From: an uncultured Flavobacteriales bacterium
Lineage (GTDB): Bacteria > Bacteroidota > Bacteroidia > Flavobacteriales_D > Sanyastnellaceae
Assembly (NCBI GenBank): GCA_937974555.1
Contig: CALJKR010000045.1
Location: forward strand, 1-61,227
DNA length: 61,227 nucleotides
Direction of reading: 5' to 3'
Positions 33,383 to 42,019 of this stretch are shown here, one piece after another. The translations under genes and the position numbers were made by a program. Positions within the stretch are counted from its first letter, which is position 1, and every line of letters starts with the position of its first letter. Under the pieces are notes generated by a model. The model was not told the origin of the DNA, made no database searches, and was given only the letters and a program-made list of their open reading frames with translations.

Positions 33383-33495
33383 AACGCAAAGCACGCCAAG
33401 ATTCCGCAGAGTTCACAGGGTATTTACTTCGCGTTCTTTGCGAAACCTTTGCGAACTTTGCGTTATAAAAAGTGTAACGCAGAGCACGCTTTGAA
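33383..33495. repeat. CGCAAAG-rich dispersed repeat-like element
   Basis: AACGCAAAG (33383-33391) is inverted as CTTTGCGTT (33456-33464), with further copies CTTTGCG at about 33436 and 33447 and a diverged copy AACGCAGAGCACGC (33476-33489). Such units are recognised as intergenic repeats in several Bacteroidota genomes. No gene is seen in 33287-33498 apart from this and the promoter elements. Confidence 0.5.
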
Positions 33496-33498
33496 TGC

Positions 33499-34089
33499 TT
33501 ATTGGTCTTCAAATGAGATCGTCAAGTAATCCCGATGGAATTCTTTGGAGGTGAAGGTTTCTGAATTCCAAACACTGCTGAGGAAGCTGAGATACAAATG
33601 AGGTGGGAACTGAGCAGAGGCTATGACCTCGCCCGTTTCTACATTGGTCATTTGTTCAATATGGCGAATGCCAATAATCTGATCTTGTTTTCTTTCCACT
33701 CGAGTGAATCTGTGATTCGAGGGATCATCAAAATACCAATAACTGGGCGCATGGCTGTGTATCAAAATTTCTTGGTCTGGATTAAACATCTCTTCTGCCA
33801 TTCCATAAAGCATAAAATCCAATTCGGAGTATGGCTTGCCTGATGCCAATTGGATCATGTTGCTGTCACTAAGACAGGTGTTGATGACAATGCCCTGGGG
33901 CTCATAGCTGATGAGGTGAATATCAAAAGGAATTTTTTTAAGCGTTACGACATGGTCATGAACCGCGATTGGCTGCCCTTCTTGAAATATGGCAATTTCA
34001 AAGCAGTGATCGCATTTTTTTTGAGACAATGAAAGATGGGGAGACAGGCTCCCCATTAAAATCAGTAAAAAAATTACTTGCTTTCCCAT
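33499..34089 (-). CDS. Exported protein of unknown function
   Basis: A 196-residue protein beginning MGKQVIFLLILMGSLSPHLS, a signal peptide, with KKCDHC just after the predicted cleavage site. The rest has no family I recognise; it contains alternating hydrophobic beta-like stretches (FDIHLISYEPQGIVINT). It overlaps the end of the M1 peptidase gene by 16 bases on the same strand, so it is probably the last gene of a DUF2520-kdsC-peptidase operon. The longer start at 34119 would lie inside the peptidase and lacks a better signal peptide. Confidence 0.65.
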   Translation of the reverse strand: MGKQVIFLLILMGSLSPHLSLSQKKCDHCFEIAIFQEGQPIAVHDHVVTLKKIPFDIHLISYEPQGIVINTCLSDSNMIQLASGKPYSELDFMLYGMAEEMFNPDQEILIHSHAPSYWYFDDPSNHRFTRVERKQDQIIGIRHIEQMTNVETGEVIASAQFPPHLYLSFLSSVWNSETFTSKEFHRDYLTISFEDQ

Positions 34090-35861
34090 GTGTTGTTCTC
34101 GCGGTTGACATCCGCCCATTTGCGGTAAGGATCGATGGAGATCTTTTTGATTTTTTTACCCTCAGGTAAGGCTATCAGATATACAGGCTCTACCCAATTC
34201 CAAAATGGAGCAGCAATCCATTGTATTTCTGAACCAGCATAAGGATAATTCATTTGGCGGGTGAGGTCATGACTGATATACCAATAGGTGAATATACCAT
34301 CGGTGGTTTCTATTTCAACCTCGATCGGAACGGGCATATCTCCGATGCGTTGGAGTTGAATGACTTCTTTATTTTGATCGGTATAAATCGTGTCCACAGC
34401 ATAGTCCACGGATTTGGTGGTGTTGACAAAATATTCATTGTACCAATCCAAGACCATTCCGCTCTCTTTTTCCATCACGCGAAGAAAATCGGACGGGGTG
34501 GGATGTTGAAATTTGTATTGGTTGTAGAACCTTTTCATTCCACGATAAAATACATCGTCACCCAACCAAGATTTCAATTGATAGAGATATGTCTGTCCTT
34601 TGCTGTATGCAGCCAAAGAGTAGGCATAATTGGTATTGAAATGATCGGCATGGGTGGTCATGGGTTCTTCTTTTCCACTGTTGGCGAGTTGTATGTATCC
34701 AGAAACGGCATCCAAATGCAATGGGTTGGATGGATTGGGAAACAGTTGATTCATCACTTCGTCAGAAGAGAAGCTGGTGAATCCTTCGTCCATCCAGAAA
34801 TACAAGCTTTCGTTGAATCCCAGAATTCCTTGGTACCAGCTGTGTGCCAACTCATGGGCAGTGACACCAACCAACGAGCCCACTTTTCTTTTGCCTGTAA
34901 TTAACGTGGCCATGGGATACTCCATGCCGCCGTCTCCCCCTTGGATGATGCTGTAAACGGGGTAGGGATATTGACCAAAATGGGAGTTCATGTATTCAAA
35001 TATTTTGGGAGTCATTTCTTCCAACTTTTTCCAATTTTCTTCTAAGCCTTGATTTTTGAGGTAGTAAAAATGCACCTTCAATCCATCTTTTAAGGTGATG
35101 ACATCATGCTGATAATCCTTGTCTGCAGCCCAAACAAAGTCATGGATGTTTTTTCCTGTAAATCGAACGGCCTTTTGATTGTTTCCCAATAAAACTTCAG
35201 ATTGCATTTCGCCAGTTGCGCCAATCACAAAATCCTTGTTGATTTTAATTTCAACATCAAAGCTGCCATATTCTCCATAAAATTCTCGGGCGATGTAGGG
35301 ATTGGGATGCCACCCATCTTGGTCATAACCACATATTTTGGGATACCATTGGCACATGCTGTAGTCCACGCCCTCTGCGCTATTGCGACCGTTGCGTCGA
35401 ATTTGTATCGGCACTTGTCCAGACCAATCCATTACAATCTTGGCTTTTTTACCGGGTAGAATTGGACGTTTCAATTTAATCTTGGCGATGGTTCCCATTT
35501 CCAAAACATCGCAAACTTGACCATTGACTTGAATGGTTTGGATGTGCTGATGGCCATATTCTTCTGGTTTTAATTTGCTGATGCGATCTCCTACTCTGGG
35601 ATCAGGATCTGCAATCCACAATGAACGTACATCCATCTCACTCCCTGGCTGAAAGGCATTGAAATACAAATGCACATAAATCTCCGTCAAGGTGTCTTTG
35701 GATCGATTGTTATATTGAATGTCGGAATGACCCTTGAACCGGTGATTGTTGTCATCCAACTCAACGCTCATTTTGTAATTCACTTCTTGTTGATTGGGCT
35801 TTTGTTTGGCCAATACCGCAAAGGGAAGTGCAAGAAGGGTAAATAGAAAAATTTGTTTCAT
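34074..35861 (-). CDS. Secreted M1-family zinc metallopeptidase
   Basis: A 595-residue exported peptidase. A signal peptide (MKQIFLFTLLALPFAVLA) is followed by an M1 N-terminal beta domain and a gluzincin catalytic domain with HELAH-x18-E; GGMEYPM stands in place of the usual GxMEN motif. The absence of the canonical GAMEN places it in the divergent Bacteroidota M1 group. It probably trims peptides or proteins outside the inner membrane. The ATG at 35861 is chosen over a TTG 15 bases upstream. It follows the KdsC-like gene by eight bases. Confidence 0.9.
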   Translation of the reverse strand: MKQIFLFTLLALPFAVLAKQKPNQQEVNYKMSVELDDNNHRFKGHSDIQYNNRSKDTLTEIYVHLYFNAFQPGSEMDVRSLWIADPDPRVGDRISKLKPEEYGHQHIQTIQVNGQVCDVLEMGTIAKIKLKRPILPGKKAKIVMDWSGQVPIQIRRNGRNSAEGVDYSMCQWYPKICGYDQDGWHPNPYIAREFYGEYGSFDVEIKINKDFVIGATGEMQSEVLLGNNQKAVRFTGKNIHDFVWAADKDYQHDVITLKDGLKVHFYYLKNQGLEENWKKLEEMTPKIFEYMNSHFGQYPYPVYSIIQGGDGGMEYPMATLITGKRKVGSLVGVTAHELAHSWYQGILGFNESLYFWMDEGFTSFSSDEVMNQLFPNPSNPLHLDAVSGYIQLANSGKEEPMTTHADHFNTNYAYSLAAYSKGQTYLYQLKSWLGDDVFYRGMKRFYNQYKFQHPTPSDFLRVMEKESGMVLDWYNEYFVNTTKSVDYAVDTIYTDQNKEVIQLQRIGDMPVPIEVEIETTDGIFTYWYISHDLTRQMNYPYAGSEIQWIAAPFWNWVEPVYLIALPEGKKIKKISIDPYRKWADVNRENNTWESK

Positions 35862-35869
35862 ATGCGCAA

Positions 35870-36397
35870 TTACCAAGAGGTGGATTCATCATCCATCCAC
35901 ATTTTTTTTAGTTTTAAACTTTGTTCCAATACGTCTCTAACACAACCATGCCCGCCTTTGAAAGGCGATATGTAATCTGCTATTTTTCTGATTTCAAAAG
36001 CGGCATCCTGCGGGCAGCAGCCCATTGCGACCATCTGCATTACCCAATAGTCGGGGATATCATCCCCCATGTAGGTGGTGGTTGCAGGATTGATTGCGCC
36101 GCTGTCAATCCATTCTTGAAGTTTTACTTTTTTAGTGGGTACACCCAAATGAATTTCTTTTACGCCCAACATTTCAAATCTTTTGCGAACGGCTTCGCTT
36201 CTGCCACCCGATAAAATGAAAATTTTTATTCCTTTTTTAATGGCCAGTTGAACCGCATAACCATCACGCACATTGGCCGTTCTCATTTGTTCTCCGTCTG
36301 CACTGAGGTATACGATATTGTCGGTGAATACGCCATCTACATCGAAGATGAACGTTTCTGTTTTTCCCAACTGCGCTTTATAATTTTGAATGTCCAT
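35870..36397 (-). CDS. KDO-8-phosphate phosphatase-like HAD hydrolase (KdsC type)
   Basis: A 175-residue HAD phosphatase of the small C0 type. Motif I is FDVDGVFTD (nucleophile Asp plus the acid/base Asp two residues later), motif II is ILSGGRSEAVR and motif III/IV is MGDDIPDYWVM. The fold and size fit KdsC, which makes 3-deoxy-D-manno-octulosonate for lipopolysaccharide. IPDYW replaces the more usual VNDLP, so a related sugar phosphate cannot be excluded. It overlaps the DUF2520 gene by 20 bases, a pair conserved in Bacteroidota. Confidence 0.88.
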   Translation of the reverse strand: MDIQNYKAQLGKTETFIFDVDGVFTDNIVYLSADGEQMRTANVRDGYAVQLAIKKGIKIFILSGGRSEAVRKRFEMLGVKEIHLGVPTKKVKLQEWIDSGAINPATTTYMGDDIPDYWVMQMVAMGCCPQDAAFEIRKIADYISPFKGGHGCVRDVLEQSLKLKKMWMDDESTSW

Positions 36398-37142
36398 ATT
36401 TCTCTAAAATATAGTTGCTAAGATTTTTGTAAATGTGCTTTTGCTCGGGGGTGTCCTCCAAAAGCGCAAGGTGCTTTTTTAGGGTGTTCAAGTCATTTCT
36501 TTTGGCGGGTCCAGTCTGAAGACGTTGAGGTTCTTCTGTATTTAACTTTTCAGCCAATTGCTGGATGGTGGCTAGGAGCAAATCAAAAGGTAGATCTTGC
36601 TCTTTCAAAATATCAAATGAAATCTGATACAAGGAAGAGACAAAATTGTTTGAAAAAACGGCGGCCATGTGCGCATGGGTCCGCTGCTCTTGGGTAGTAA
36701 TGTGGGTTTGATTTTTCCAAGATCCCATCATCGCATTCAAAACATCCGTGGCCACGCCCGGGGTTGACTCGATGCAAAAAGGCACGCGGTGATAGTCAAT
36801 GGGGGTGCCCAGAATGAATGAGTATATCCCCCAAATGACCATCCGATTGGGATGGGGGAGTGAATCAAAATCAAAAGAACCACTGGGTATAATCAAAGTC
36901 AAATCCAACGGAAGAGACTGTGCTACCTGAAAAATCTGGTCATCTGGCACAGCGAGTAAAACAGCATCTGGCTTTTGATTCCATTGATCTGGATTTTGAA
37001 AAGCGATTCCCAGTGAGGACATCGAAGCATTGAATTTTTCTCCATTGCGGGAATAGCCAAATAGACATTGATGCCCTTCCTGTATCCACATATTGCTGTA
37101 ATGCCAGGCGACGTTTCCACAACCAATGACCGCAAACTTCAT
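36378..37142 (-). CDS. Rossmann-like/DUF2520 protein
   Basis: A 254-residue protein. The N-terminal Rossmann fold (VIGCGNVAWHYS dinucleotide motif, residues 4-15) and C-terminal helical DUF2520 domain resemble 6-phosphogluconate or pyrroline-5-carboxylate reductase-type enzymes. No reaction is established. It is first in a kdsC-peptidase operon. On the minus strand TACCTTTA lies 4 bases (GCCC) before its ATG. It diverges from the rRNA methyltransferase at 37188. Confidence 0.88.
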   Translation of the reverse strand: MKFAVIGCGNVAWHYSNMWIQEGHQCLFGYSRNGEKFNASMSSLGIAFQNPDQWNQKPDAVLLAVPDDQIFQVAQSLPLDLTLIIPSGSFDFDSLPHPNRMVIWGIYSFILGTPIDYHRVPFCIESTPGVATDVLNAMMGSWKNQTHITTQEQRTHAHMAAVFSNNFVSSLYQISFDILKEQDLPFDLLLATIQQLAEKLNTEEPQRLQTGPAKRNDLNTLKKHLALLEDTPEQKHIYKNLSNYILEKYGHSKL

Positions 37143-37187
37143 GGGCTAAAGGTACATCGATATCCTTTCGAATGTAAATTCGCGGTA

Positions 37188-38066
37188 ATGATTAAGAATT
37201 TTGAATTAATAACGCCCGAACCATGGCCCGATTATGCCTTGATTGATTGTGGGGATTTTGAAAAGTTGGAGCGTTTTGGAAAATATGTCACCATTCGTCC
37301 GGAGCCTCAAGCCGTTTGGCCCAAGCGACTTTCAGATGCCGAGTGGAAAAAGCAGGCCCATGTTCGATTTGTTCAGAAAGGAAGCAATTCAGGTGATTGG
37401 GTAAAACTAAAAGCAATGCCCGATCAATGGATGTTGGAATTCCCGCTGAAGAATTCGGGTTCCTTTCAAATGAGATTGGGCTTAACGGCTTTTAAGCATG
37501 TCGGTATTTTTCCGGAGCAAAGCGCCAACTGGTGGTTTATTGAGGAGCAAGTAAAACGATTCAAAGAGAAGCCCAAAGTGCTGAATTTGTTTGCCTACAC
37601 CGGTGGAGCTTCATTGGCGGCAGCTGCTGCAGGTGCGGATGTAACCCATGTGGACAGTATCAAGCAAGTGGTTACTTGGGCCAATGAAAACAGACAGTTG
37701 AGCAATCTGCCCGATATCCGCTGGATGGTAGAGGATGCGCTGAAATTTGCGCAACGTGAGCAACGTCGTGGCAATCTGTATCAAGGGATTATTTTGGATC
37801 CCCCTGCCTTTGGACATGGACCCAAAGGGGAAAAATGGAAACTGGAAGAAAACATTGCCGAGATGATGGAGAATGTGTTGGAAATTTTGCACCCTGACGG
37901 ATTCTTGATTATCAATGCCTATTCATTGGGATTGTCGGCATTGGTTTTGGAGAATTTTTTAAGAAAGAAAGCCGGCGATCGATTGCATATTGGTGAGTTG
38001 TATTTAAAGTCACAATCAGAAGTATTGCTTCCATTGGGTGTCTTTGGTCGAATTTATGCGAAATAA
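37188..38066 (+). CDS. Class I SAM-dependent rRNA methyltransferase (RlmI-like)
   Basis: A 292-residue methyltransferase. The SAM-binding motif is LNLFAYTGGASLAAAAAGA (about residues 132-150) and the catalytic motif IILDPPAFGHG follows near residue 203. This is the RlmI/RlmK-type 23S rRNA cytosine methyltransferase layout, but the N-terminal PUA domain of RlmI is missing. The start is taken at the ATG at 37188, 5 bases after a TAAATTCG box; a longer frame would run into the divergent DUF2520 gene. The MNT gene begins inside its last 11 bases. Confidence 0.88.
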   Translation: MIKNFELITPEPWPDYALIDCGDFEKLERFGKYVTIRPEPQAVWPKRLSDAEWKKQAHVRFVQKGSNSGDWVKLKAMPDQWMLEFPLKNSGSFQMRLGLTAFKHVGIFPEQSANWWFIEEQVKRFKEKPKVLNLFAYTGGASLAAAAAGADVTHVDSIKQVVTWANENRQLSNLPDIRWMVEDALKFAQREQRRGNLYQGIILDPPAFGHGPKGEKWKLEENIAEMMENVLEILHPDGFLIINAYSLGLSALVLENFLRKKAGDRLHIGELYLKSQSEVLLPLGVFGRIYAK

Positions 38067-38343
38067 TCAACGTATAGTATCTACAATTGCGGCCTTGAAA
38101 CCGCAACTCAAAGCCAAGTATGGCGTTGAGTCTATCGGGTTTTGTTCTTGGTGGACCAATCAGAAATCGATTACTGCAGACCTCACCATCATCGTTGAGC
38201 TCAATCAACCTCTGGGTTGGGAATTCTATGCTCTGAAATCTCTGCTCGAAGGGAAATTGAAGATGCACATCGATTTAACCACTTGGAATGGAATCAAACC
38301 CATCGTGCGGGAAGAGGTGCGACAAATGACCCGAATGATATGA
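38056..38343 (+). CDS. MNT-family nucleotidyltransferase (antitoxin-type), degenerate active site
   Basis: A 95-residue protein with the small nucleotidyltransferase fold. The MNT motif GS-x10-DxD has become CS-x10-DLT (in CSWWTNQKSITADL), keeping the first Asp but losing the Gly and the second Asp; a third acidic position survives in HIDLTT. In type VII systems MntA AMPylates its HEPN toxin; the altered motif here suggests weak or absent catalysis. The gene overlaps the methyltransferase upstream (11 bases) and the HEPN gene downstream (ATGA). Confidence 0.78.
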   Translation: MRNNQRIVSTIAALKPQLKAKYGVESIGFCSWWTNQKSITADLTIIVELNQPLGWEFYALKSLLEGKLKMHIDLTTWNGIKPIVREEVRQMTRMI

Positions 38344-38696
38344 GAAGAAATGCCATTCGTCCATATGTCTCATATCTGAGAGATATGAATCACGCACTAG
38401 AGAAAATTGTTTCATTTTCAAAAGATCTTTCTTTCTTTCAATTTCAAAAGGGAGGGGTCAATCGCGACGCAATACTTTTCAATTTTCAGATTATCGGAGA
38501 AGCTGTGAAGCATGTTCCAAGGCATGTTCAGTCTAAAAATAAGCACATCCCTTGGAATCAAATGGCAGCGCTAAGAAATGATATTGTGCATGAGTATTTT
38601 GATCCAGATGACATGATTATCTGGGAAATCATTCAGCACAATATCCCAAAGAATATTCAGGATTTACAGTTCTTGATACAACAAACAACGCAATGA
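38340..38696 (+). CDS. HEPN-domain protein (HepT-like, DUF86)
   Basis: A 118-residue all-helical protein with the HEPN RNase motif RX4HXY as RNDIVHEY near residues 81-88. Other conserved features are the N-terminal RPYVSYLRDM helix and the FQIIGEAVKHVP helix. HepT proteins are RNases that are toxic unless AMPylated by a cognate MNT partner. It is co-transcribed with the MNT gene through an ATGA overlap, and the peptidase start overlaps its own end the same way. Confidence 0.85.
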   Translation: MRRNAIRPYVSYLRDMNHALEKIVSFSKDLSFFQFQKGGVNRDAILFNFQIIGEAVKHVPRHVQSKNKHIPWNQMAALRNDIVHEYFDPDDMIIWEIIQHNIPKNIQDLQFLIQQTTQ

Positions 38697-40501
38697 AAAA
38701 ATTAATCATTCTTTTACTATCCATCATGTGTGTTCACGCCCAAGCCCAAGTCAATAATCACAGTTATGGTCAGCCCAAGGAGGCTACTTACAATCACATT
38801 GATTGGAAAGCCAAGGTGGATTTTGATCGTCAGATGATACAAGCAGAGGCGGTTTATCAGCTCAAGGTTACGGCACAGGCGGATCAATTGATTTTGGATG
38901 TCAAGAATTTGCAAGTGGAAGCCGCAACGGTGGATGATGTCAATGCGGTTTGGCAGGTGGGAAAAGCCGATCCTATTTTGGGATGCCCATTGATTATAGC
39001 GATTACACCCAAGTCCAAAAAAGTAAAAGTGGTATACAGTACAACCCAACAGTCTGATGCGTTGCTTTGGGTAGAGGGGAAGAAGCCCTTTCTTTTTACG
39101 CAATCACAGGCCATTTTAGCGAGAACCTGGATTCCTTGTCAAGACCAACCCGCTTTGCGTTTTACCTACAATGCCAAGGTAGAGGTTCCTTCGGATTTGT
39201 TGGCTTTGATGAGCGCTCGCAATCCGCAAAAAATGCAGGACGGCAAATCGGGATTGACCAAGGTGTATGAATTTGTTCAACCCAAACCAATCCCCAGTTA
39301 TCTGTTGGCATTGGCTGTGGGCGATATTGCATTTCAGCCCATCAGCGCCAGATCAGGGGTTTATGCTACACCGGATATTTTGCCTTCTGCCGCCAAGGAG
39401 TTGGAAGATTTGGAAAAAATGATTGTAGCGGCTGAAAAACTTTATGGCCCTTACCAATGGGAGCGTTATGACGTTTTGATATTGCCTGCCGCATTTCCAT
39501 TTGGCGGAATGGAAAATCCCATGTTGACTTTTGCAACACCTACCATTTTGGCCGGTGATAAGTCTTTGGTATCGCTCATTGCGCATGAATTGGCTCACAG
39601 CTGGAGTGGAAATTTGGTGACCAACGAGACTTGGAATGACTTCTGGTTAAACGAAGGTTTTACGGTGTATTTTGAATTTAGAATCATGGAGGAATTGTAT
39701 GGGTATGAGGTATCGGAGATGTTGGCAGCTTTGGCTGTGCAAGATTTATACAGCACCATAGCTGAGTTACATCCCGATGATACCCGATTGAAGTTGAAGT
39801 TGGATGACCGCGATCCAGATGACGGAATGAATGACATCGCGTACAACAAAGGCTATTGGTTTTTAAGGACGATTGAGGAGCGAGTAGGTAGAGAAAAATT
39901 CGATCGCTTTTTGAAGAATTATTTCAGTCAGTATGCTTTCAAAGTCATGAACACCGAGCAATTCATCGAGATCATTCGCACCCAATTGTTGGATCCAGGA
40001 AATTATCGCTACATCGCACCTGAGGGTTGGATATACGAAGCCGGTGTCCCCAAAAATGCTTATCCCATCGTGAGTGACCGCATTGAAAAAGTAGACCAAT
40101 GGGTGGAAGCTTATCAGTTGGATCCATCCATGATGAAGAACATGCCTTGGAAAGAATGGATGTACCAGGAGCAATATCGTTTTTTAACCAAGGTTAAATT
40201 TAAATCCCTTGATGCTTTGCGAGACTTCGATGCCCAATGGCAGGTATCCCAAACAGGAAATAAAGAGATATTGTTTGCGTGGCTTTTGCAGACCATTGAA
40301 ATGGGAGATCGCTCAAAAGAAAGTATAACAGTATTGAATCAATTCTTATCCAGTGTAGGTCGACGCAAGTTTATTTCCCCTTTGTACAAGAGCCTCAAAG
40401 TACACGGCAGACAGCCAGAAGCAGTGAAGTACATGGAGAAGTATGAAAAGACATATCATGCAGTGACTAGGCAAACGGTTTGGGGCATACTGAAGGAGTA
40501 A
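38693..40501 (+). CDS. Exported M1 aminopeptidase (leukotriene A4 hydrolase-like)
   Basis: A 602-residue metallopeptidase with signal peptide MKKLIILLLSIMCVHAQAQ. The N-terminal domain has the long beta-saddle of M1 enzymes; the active site is GGMENP (GxMEN) followed by HELAH-x18-E (HELAHSW...LNEGF). The C-terminal ~150 residues form a helical ARM-like domain as in LTA4 hydrolase. It probably removes N-terminal residues from peptides in the periplasm or outside the cell. It overlaps the HEPN gene by 4 bases. Confidence 0.92.
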   Translation: MKKLIILLLSIMCVHAQAQVNNHSYGQPKEATYNHIDWKAKVDFDRQMIQAEAVYQLKVTAQADQLILDVKNLQVEAATVDDVNAVWQVGKADPILGCPLIIAITPKSKKVKVVYSTTQQSDALLWVEGKKPFLFTQSQAILARTWIPCQDQPALRFTYNAKVEVPSDLLALMSARNPQKMQDGKSGLTKVYEFVQPKPIPSYLLALAVGDIAFQPISARSGVYATPDILPSAAKELEDLEKMIVAAEKLYGPYQWERYDVLILPAAFPFGGMENPMLTFATPTILAGDKSLVSLIAHELAHSWSGNLVTNETWNDFWLNEGFTVYFEFRIMEELYGYEVSEMLAALAVQDLYSTIAELHPDDTRLKLKLDDRDPDDGMNDIAYNKGYWFLRTIEERVGREKFDRFLKNYFSQYAFKVMNTEQFIEIIRTQLLDPGNYRYIAPEGWIYEAGVPKNAYPIVSDRIEKVDQWVEAYQLDPSMMKNMPWKEWMYQEQYRFLTKVKFKSLDALRDFDAQWQVSQTGNKEILFAWLLQTIEMGDRSKESITVLNQFLSSVGRRKFISPLYKSLKVHGRQPEAVKYMEKYEKTYHAVTRQTVWGILKE

Positions 40502-40534
40502 CGAATGAGGATGTTGTATTTTAATTCGTTTTGT

Positions 40535-40542
40535 TATATTTG
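40535..40542 (+). promoter_or_regulatory. TAnnTTTG promoter of lipoprotein paralogue 1
   Basis: TATATTTG, an exact match, 16 bases before the ATG at 40559. The spacing and the CCACC-ATG end are shared with paralogue 2. Confidence 0.6.
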
Positions 40543-40558
40543 AATTTAATCCTCCACC

Positions 40559-41197
40559 ATGAAAAAAAGTATTTTCTTCATTGCGGCCATTTTGACCATG
40601 GCTTCATGCAACATAACAAAACGACACTATGCTTCCGGATTTCATGTTGACCTTTGGAGCAAATATGGTCCAATTTCTCACCCAACCCAAGTGAAGGAGA
40701 AAAGCATTGAATCTGATGCTGACAGGGTGTATGAATTGCAATCAATGGCAGATATAAATTCTGATGTTATTTCACTGCCAATTATAAATGAATTGCATTA
40801 TCGAAGTGAGATGAAGAATGCGGTTGATTCTCTCTTAAAGAAGGATTCAGTTTTATCTTTGTTCTCAGCACCCAATGTGATTGAGGATACGCTAACCACC
40901 CCTGAATCATCAGAGGATTATATCAAGCCAAAAGAAATGGTGAATCCCAAAGCAGCAATAGGATTCGGTTTATCTGTGTTAGGTATTTTGACAGCGTTTT
41001 TTGCACCTTATTTGGTTTTCTATTTGACACTCATAGGCTTTTTGCTCAGTTATCTGGGCTATAAGGAAATCAAGAGACATGGAGGTAGGGGAGAAAAATT
41101 GGCCAAATGGGGAATGGCTATCCCCTTGGGAGCGTTTGCTCTTGTTATATTTTTTGGATTGATTTTTTTACTGGCTTATGGAATAGCATTGGCCTAG
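40559..41197 (+). CDS. TKRHYAxGxH lipoprotein paralogue 1 with DUF4190-like membrane tail
   Basis: A 212-residue predicted lipoprotein: signal peptide MKKSIFFIAAILTMASC, lipobox Cys17, then CNITKRHYASGFHVD. The middle is a variable charged linker (about residues 35-125). The C-terminal ~85 residues hold two or three hydrophobic segments (AAIGFGLSVLGILTAFFAP; LTLIGFLLSYLGYKEI), resembling DUF4190-type membrane domains. The lipid anchor and the membrane tail would attach the same chain to membrane at both ends. It is the first of four tandem paralogues; the function is unknown. Confidence 0.7.
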   Translation: MKKSIFFIAAILTMASCNITKRHYASGFHVDLWSKYGPISHPTQVKEKSIESDADRVYELQSMADINSDVISLPIINELHYRSEMKNAVDSLLKKDSVLSLFSAPNVIEDTLTTPESSEDYIKPKEMVNPKAAIGFGLSVLGILTAFFAPYLVFYLTLIGFLLSYLGYKEIKRHGGRGEKLAKWGMAIPLGAFALVIFFGLIFLLAYGIALA

Positions 41198-41228
41198 TTG
41201 CTAAAATTTACGTACAATCTGATTTTAT

Positions 41229-41236
41229 TACATTTG
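41229..41236 (+). promoter_or_regulatory. TAnnTTTG promoter of lipoprotein paralogue 2
   Basis: TACATTTG, an exact match, 16 bases before the ATG at 41253, the same spacing as for paralogue 1. Confidence 0.6.
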
Positions 41237-41252
41237 ATTAAAATACACCACC

Positions 41253-41891
41253 ATGAAAAAAATTATTCTCCTATTCGCAGCCATTGTGGCACTCTCTTCA
41301 TGTTCGATTACCAAGCGTCATTATGCTCCCGGTTATCATGTAGAATGGAAGGGCAAACGCACACACTTGGAAATACCCCAAGCTCCGTTGGCTGAACGAG
41401 TAGAAATAACGGAATCCAATAAAGAGATAGAGAATATTGAAACAGCGGTTTTAGAGACCTATTCAAAATCTGCAGGTTCAAATTTTTCCATTCCATCAGA
41501 AGATTTTCAAGTGAATGGCGTGGAGTCCATTCAAGAAAATGTACAAGAAGAGTCTCTACCGAAAGTTTTGGATGAATCTAAAGCTTTTGAAAGCAGCGAG
41601 GAAACTTCTAGTCAAGAGATTGTAGAAGCACCATTGCATGCATTACCCGGTGAAGACAATATCAATACCTTGGCTTTGATAGGTTTCATTTTGTCGATGT
41701 CATCATTTTTGCTTGTGTTTACCGCGCTTCCAGGTTTGGTAGTTTCTATAATTGGATTGAAACAGATTAATGAGGGCAATGGAGGGGGGAAAGGATTGGC
41801 AATAGCAGGAATTGTGATTGGAGCGCTTTACGTGTTTGTCTTGATCGCTTACGTTGGCATTCTTGGCCTGGTAAATCTCGGGTACATATAA
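41253..41891 (+). CDS. TKRHYAxGxH lipoprotein paralogue 2 with DUF4190-like membrane tail
   Basis: A 212-residue predicted lipoprotein (MKKIILLFAAIVALSSC lipobox), then CSITKRHYAPGYHVEW. The linker is acidic. The C-terminus (LALIGFILSMSSFLLVF...GLVVSIIGLKQINEGNG...GLAIAGIVIGALYVF) matches the DUF4190 membrane-domain pattern. Length equals paralogue 1 and the promoters share spacing, which suggests a gene-plus-promoter duplication. Function unknown. Confidence 0.72.
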   Translation: MKKIILLFAAIVALSSCSITKRHYAPGYHVEWKGKRTHLEIPQAPLAERVEITESNKEIENIETAVLETYSKSAGSNFSIPSEDFQVNGVESIQENVQEESLPKVLDESKAFESSEETSSQEIVEAPLHALPGEDNINTLALIGFILSMSSFLLVFTALPGLVVSIIGLKQINEGNGGGKGLAIAGIVIGALYVFVLIAYVGILGLVNLGYI

Positions 41892-42019
41892 CATTTAAAA
41901 AGTTGTATTGGGCACTTGGAAAAGTTTCCCACAATCATTGTGAATTATTTTTTTTTCTGAATTAACAATTAGAGAAAACCATCGTCCTATATTGCGGTCA
42001 AATATTAAACAACATCATT

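Noticed and set aside
41892..42019. Riboswitch or small RNA upstream of lipoprotein paralogue 3
   Set aside because: Only a weak CACAAT/ATTGTG hairpin with a T-run (probable terminator) and AT-rich leader are seen; no known RNA motif.
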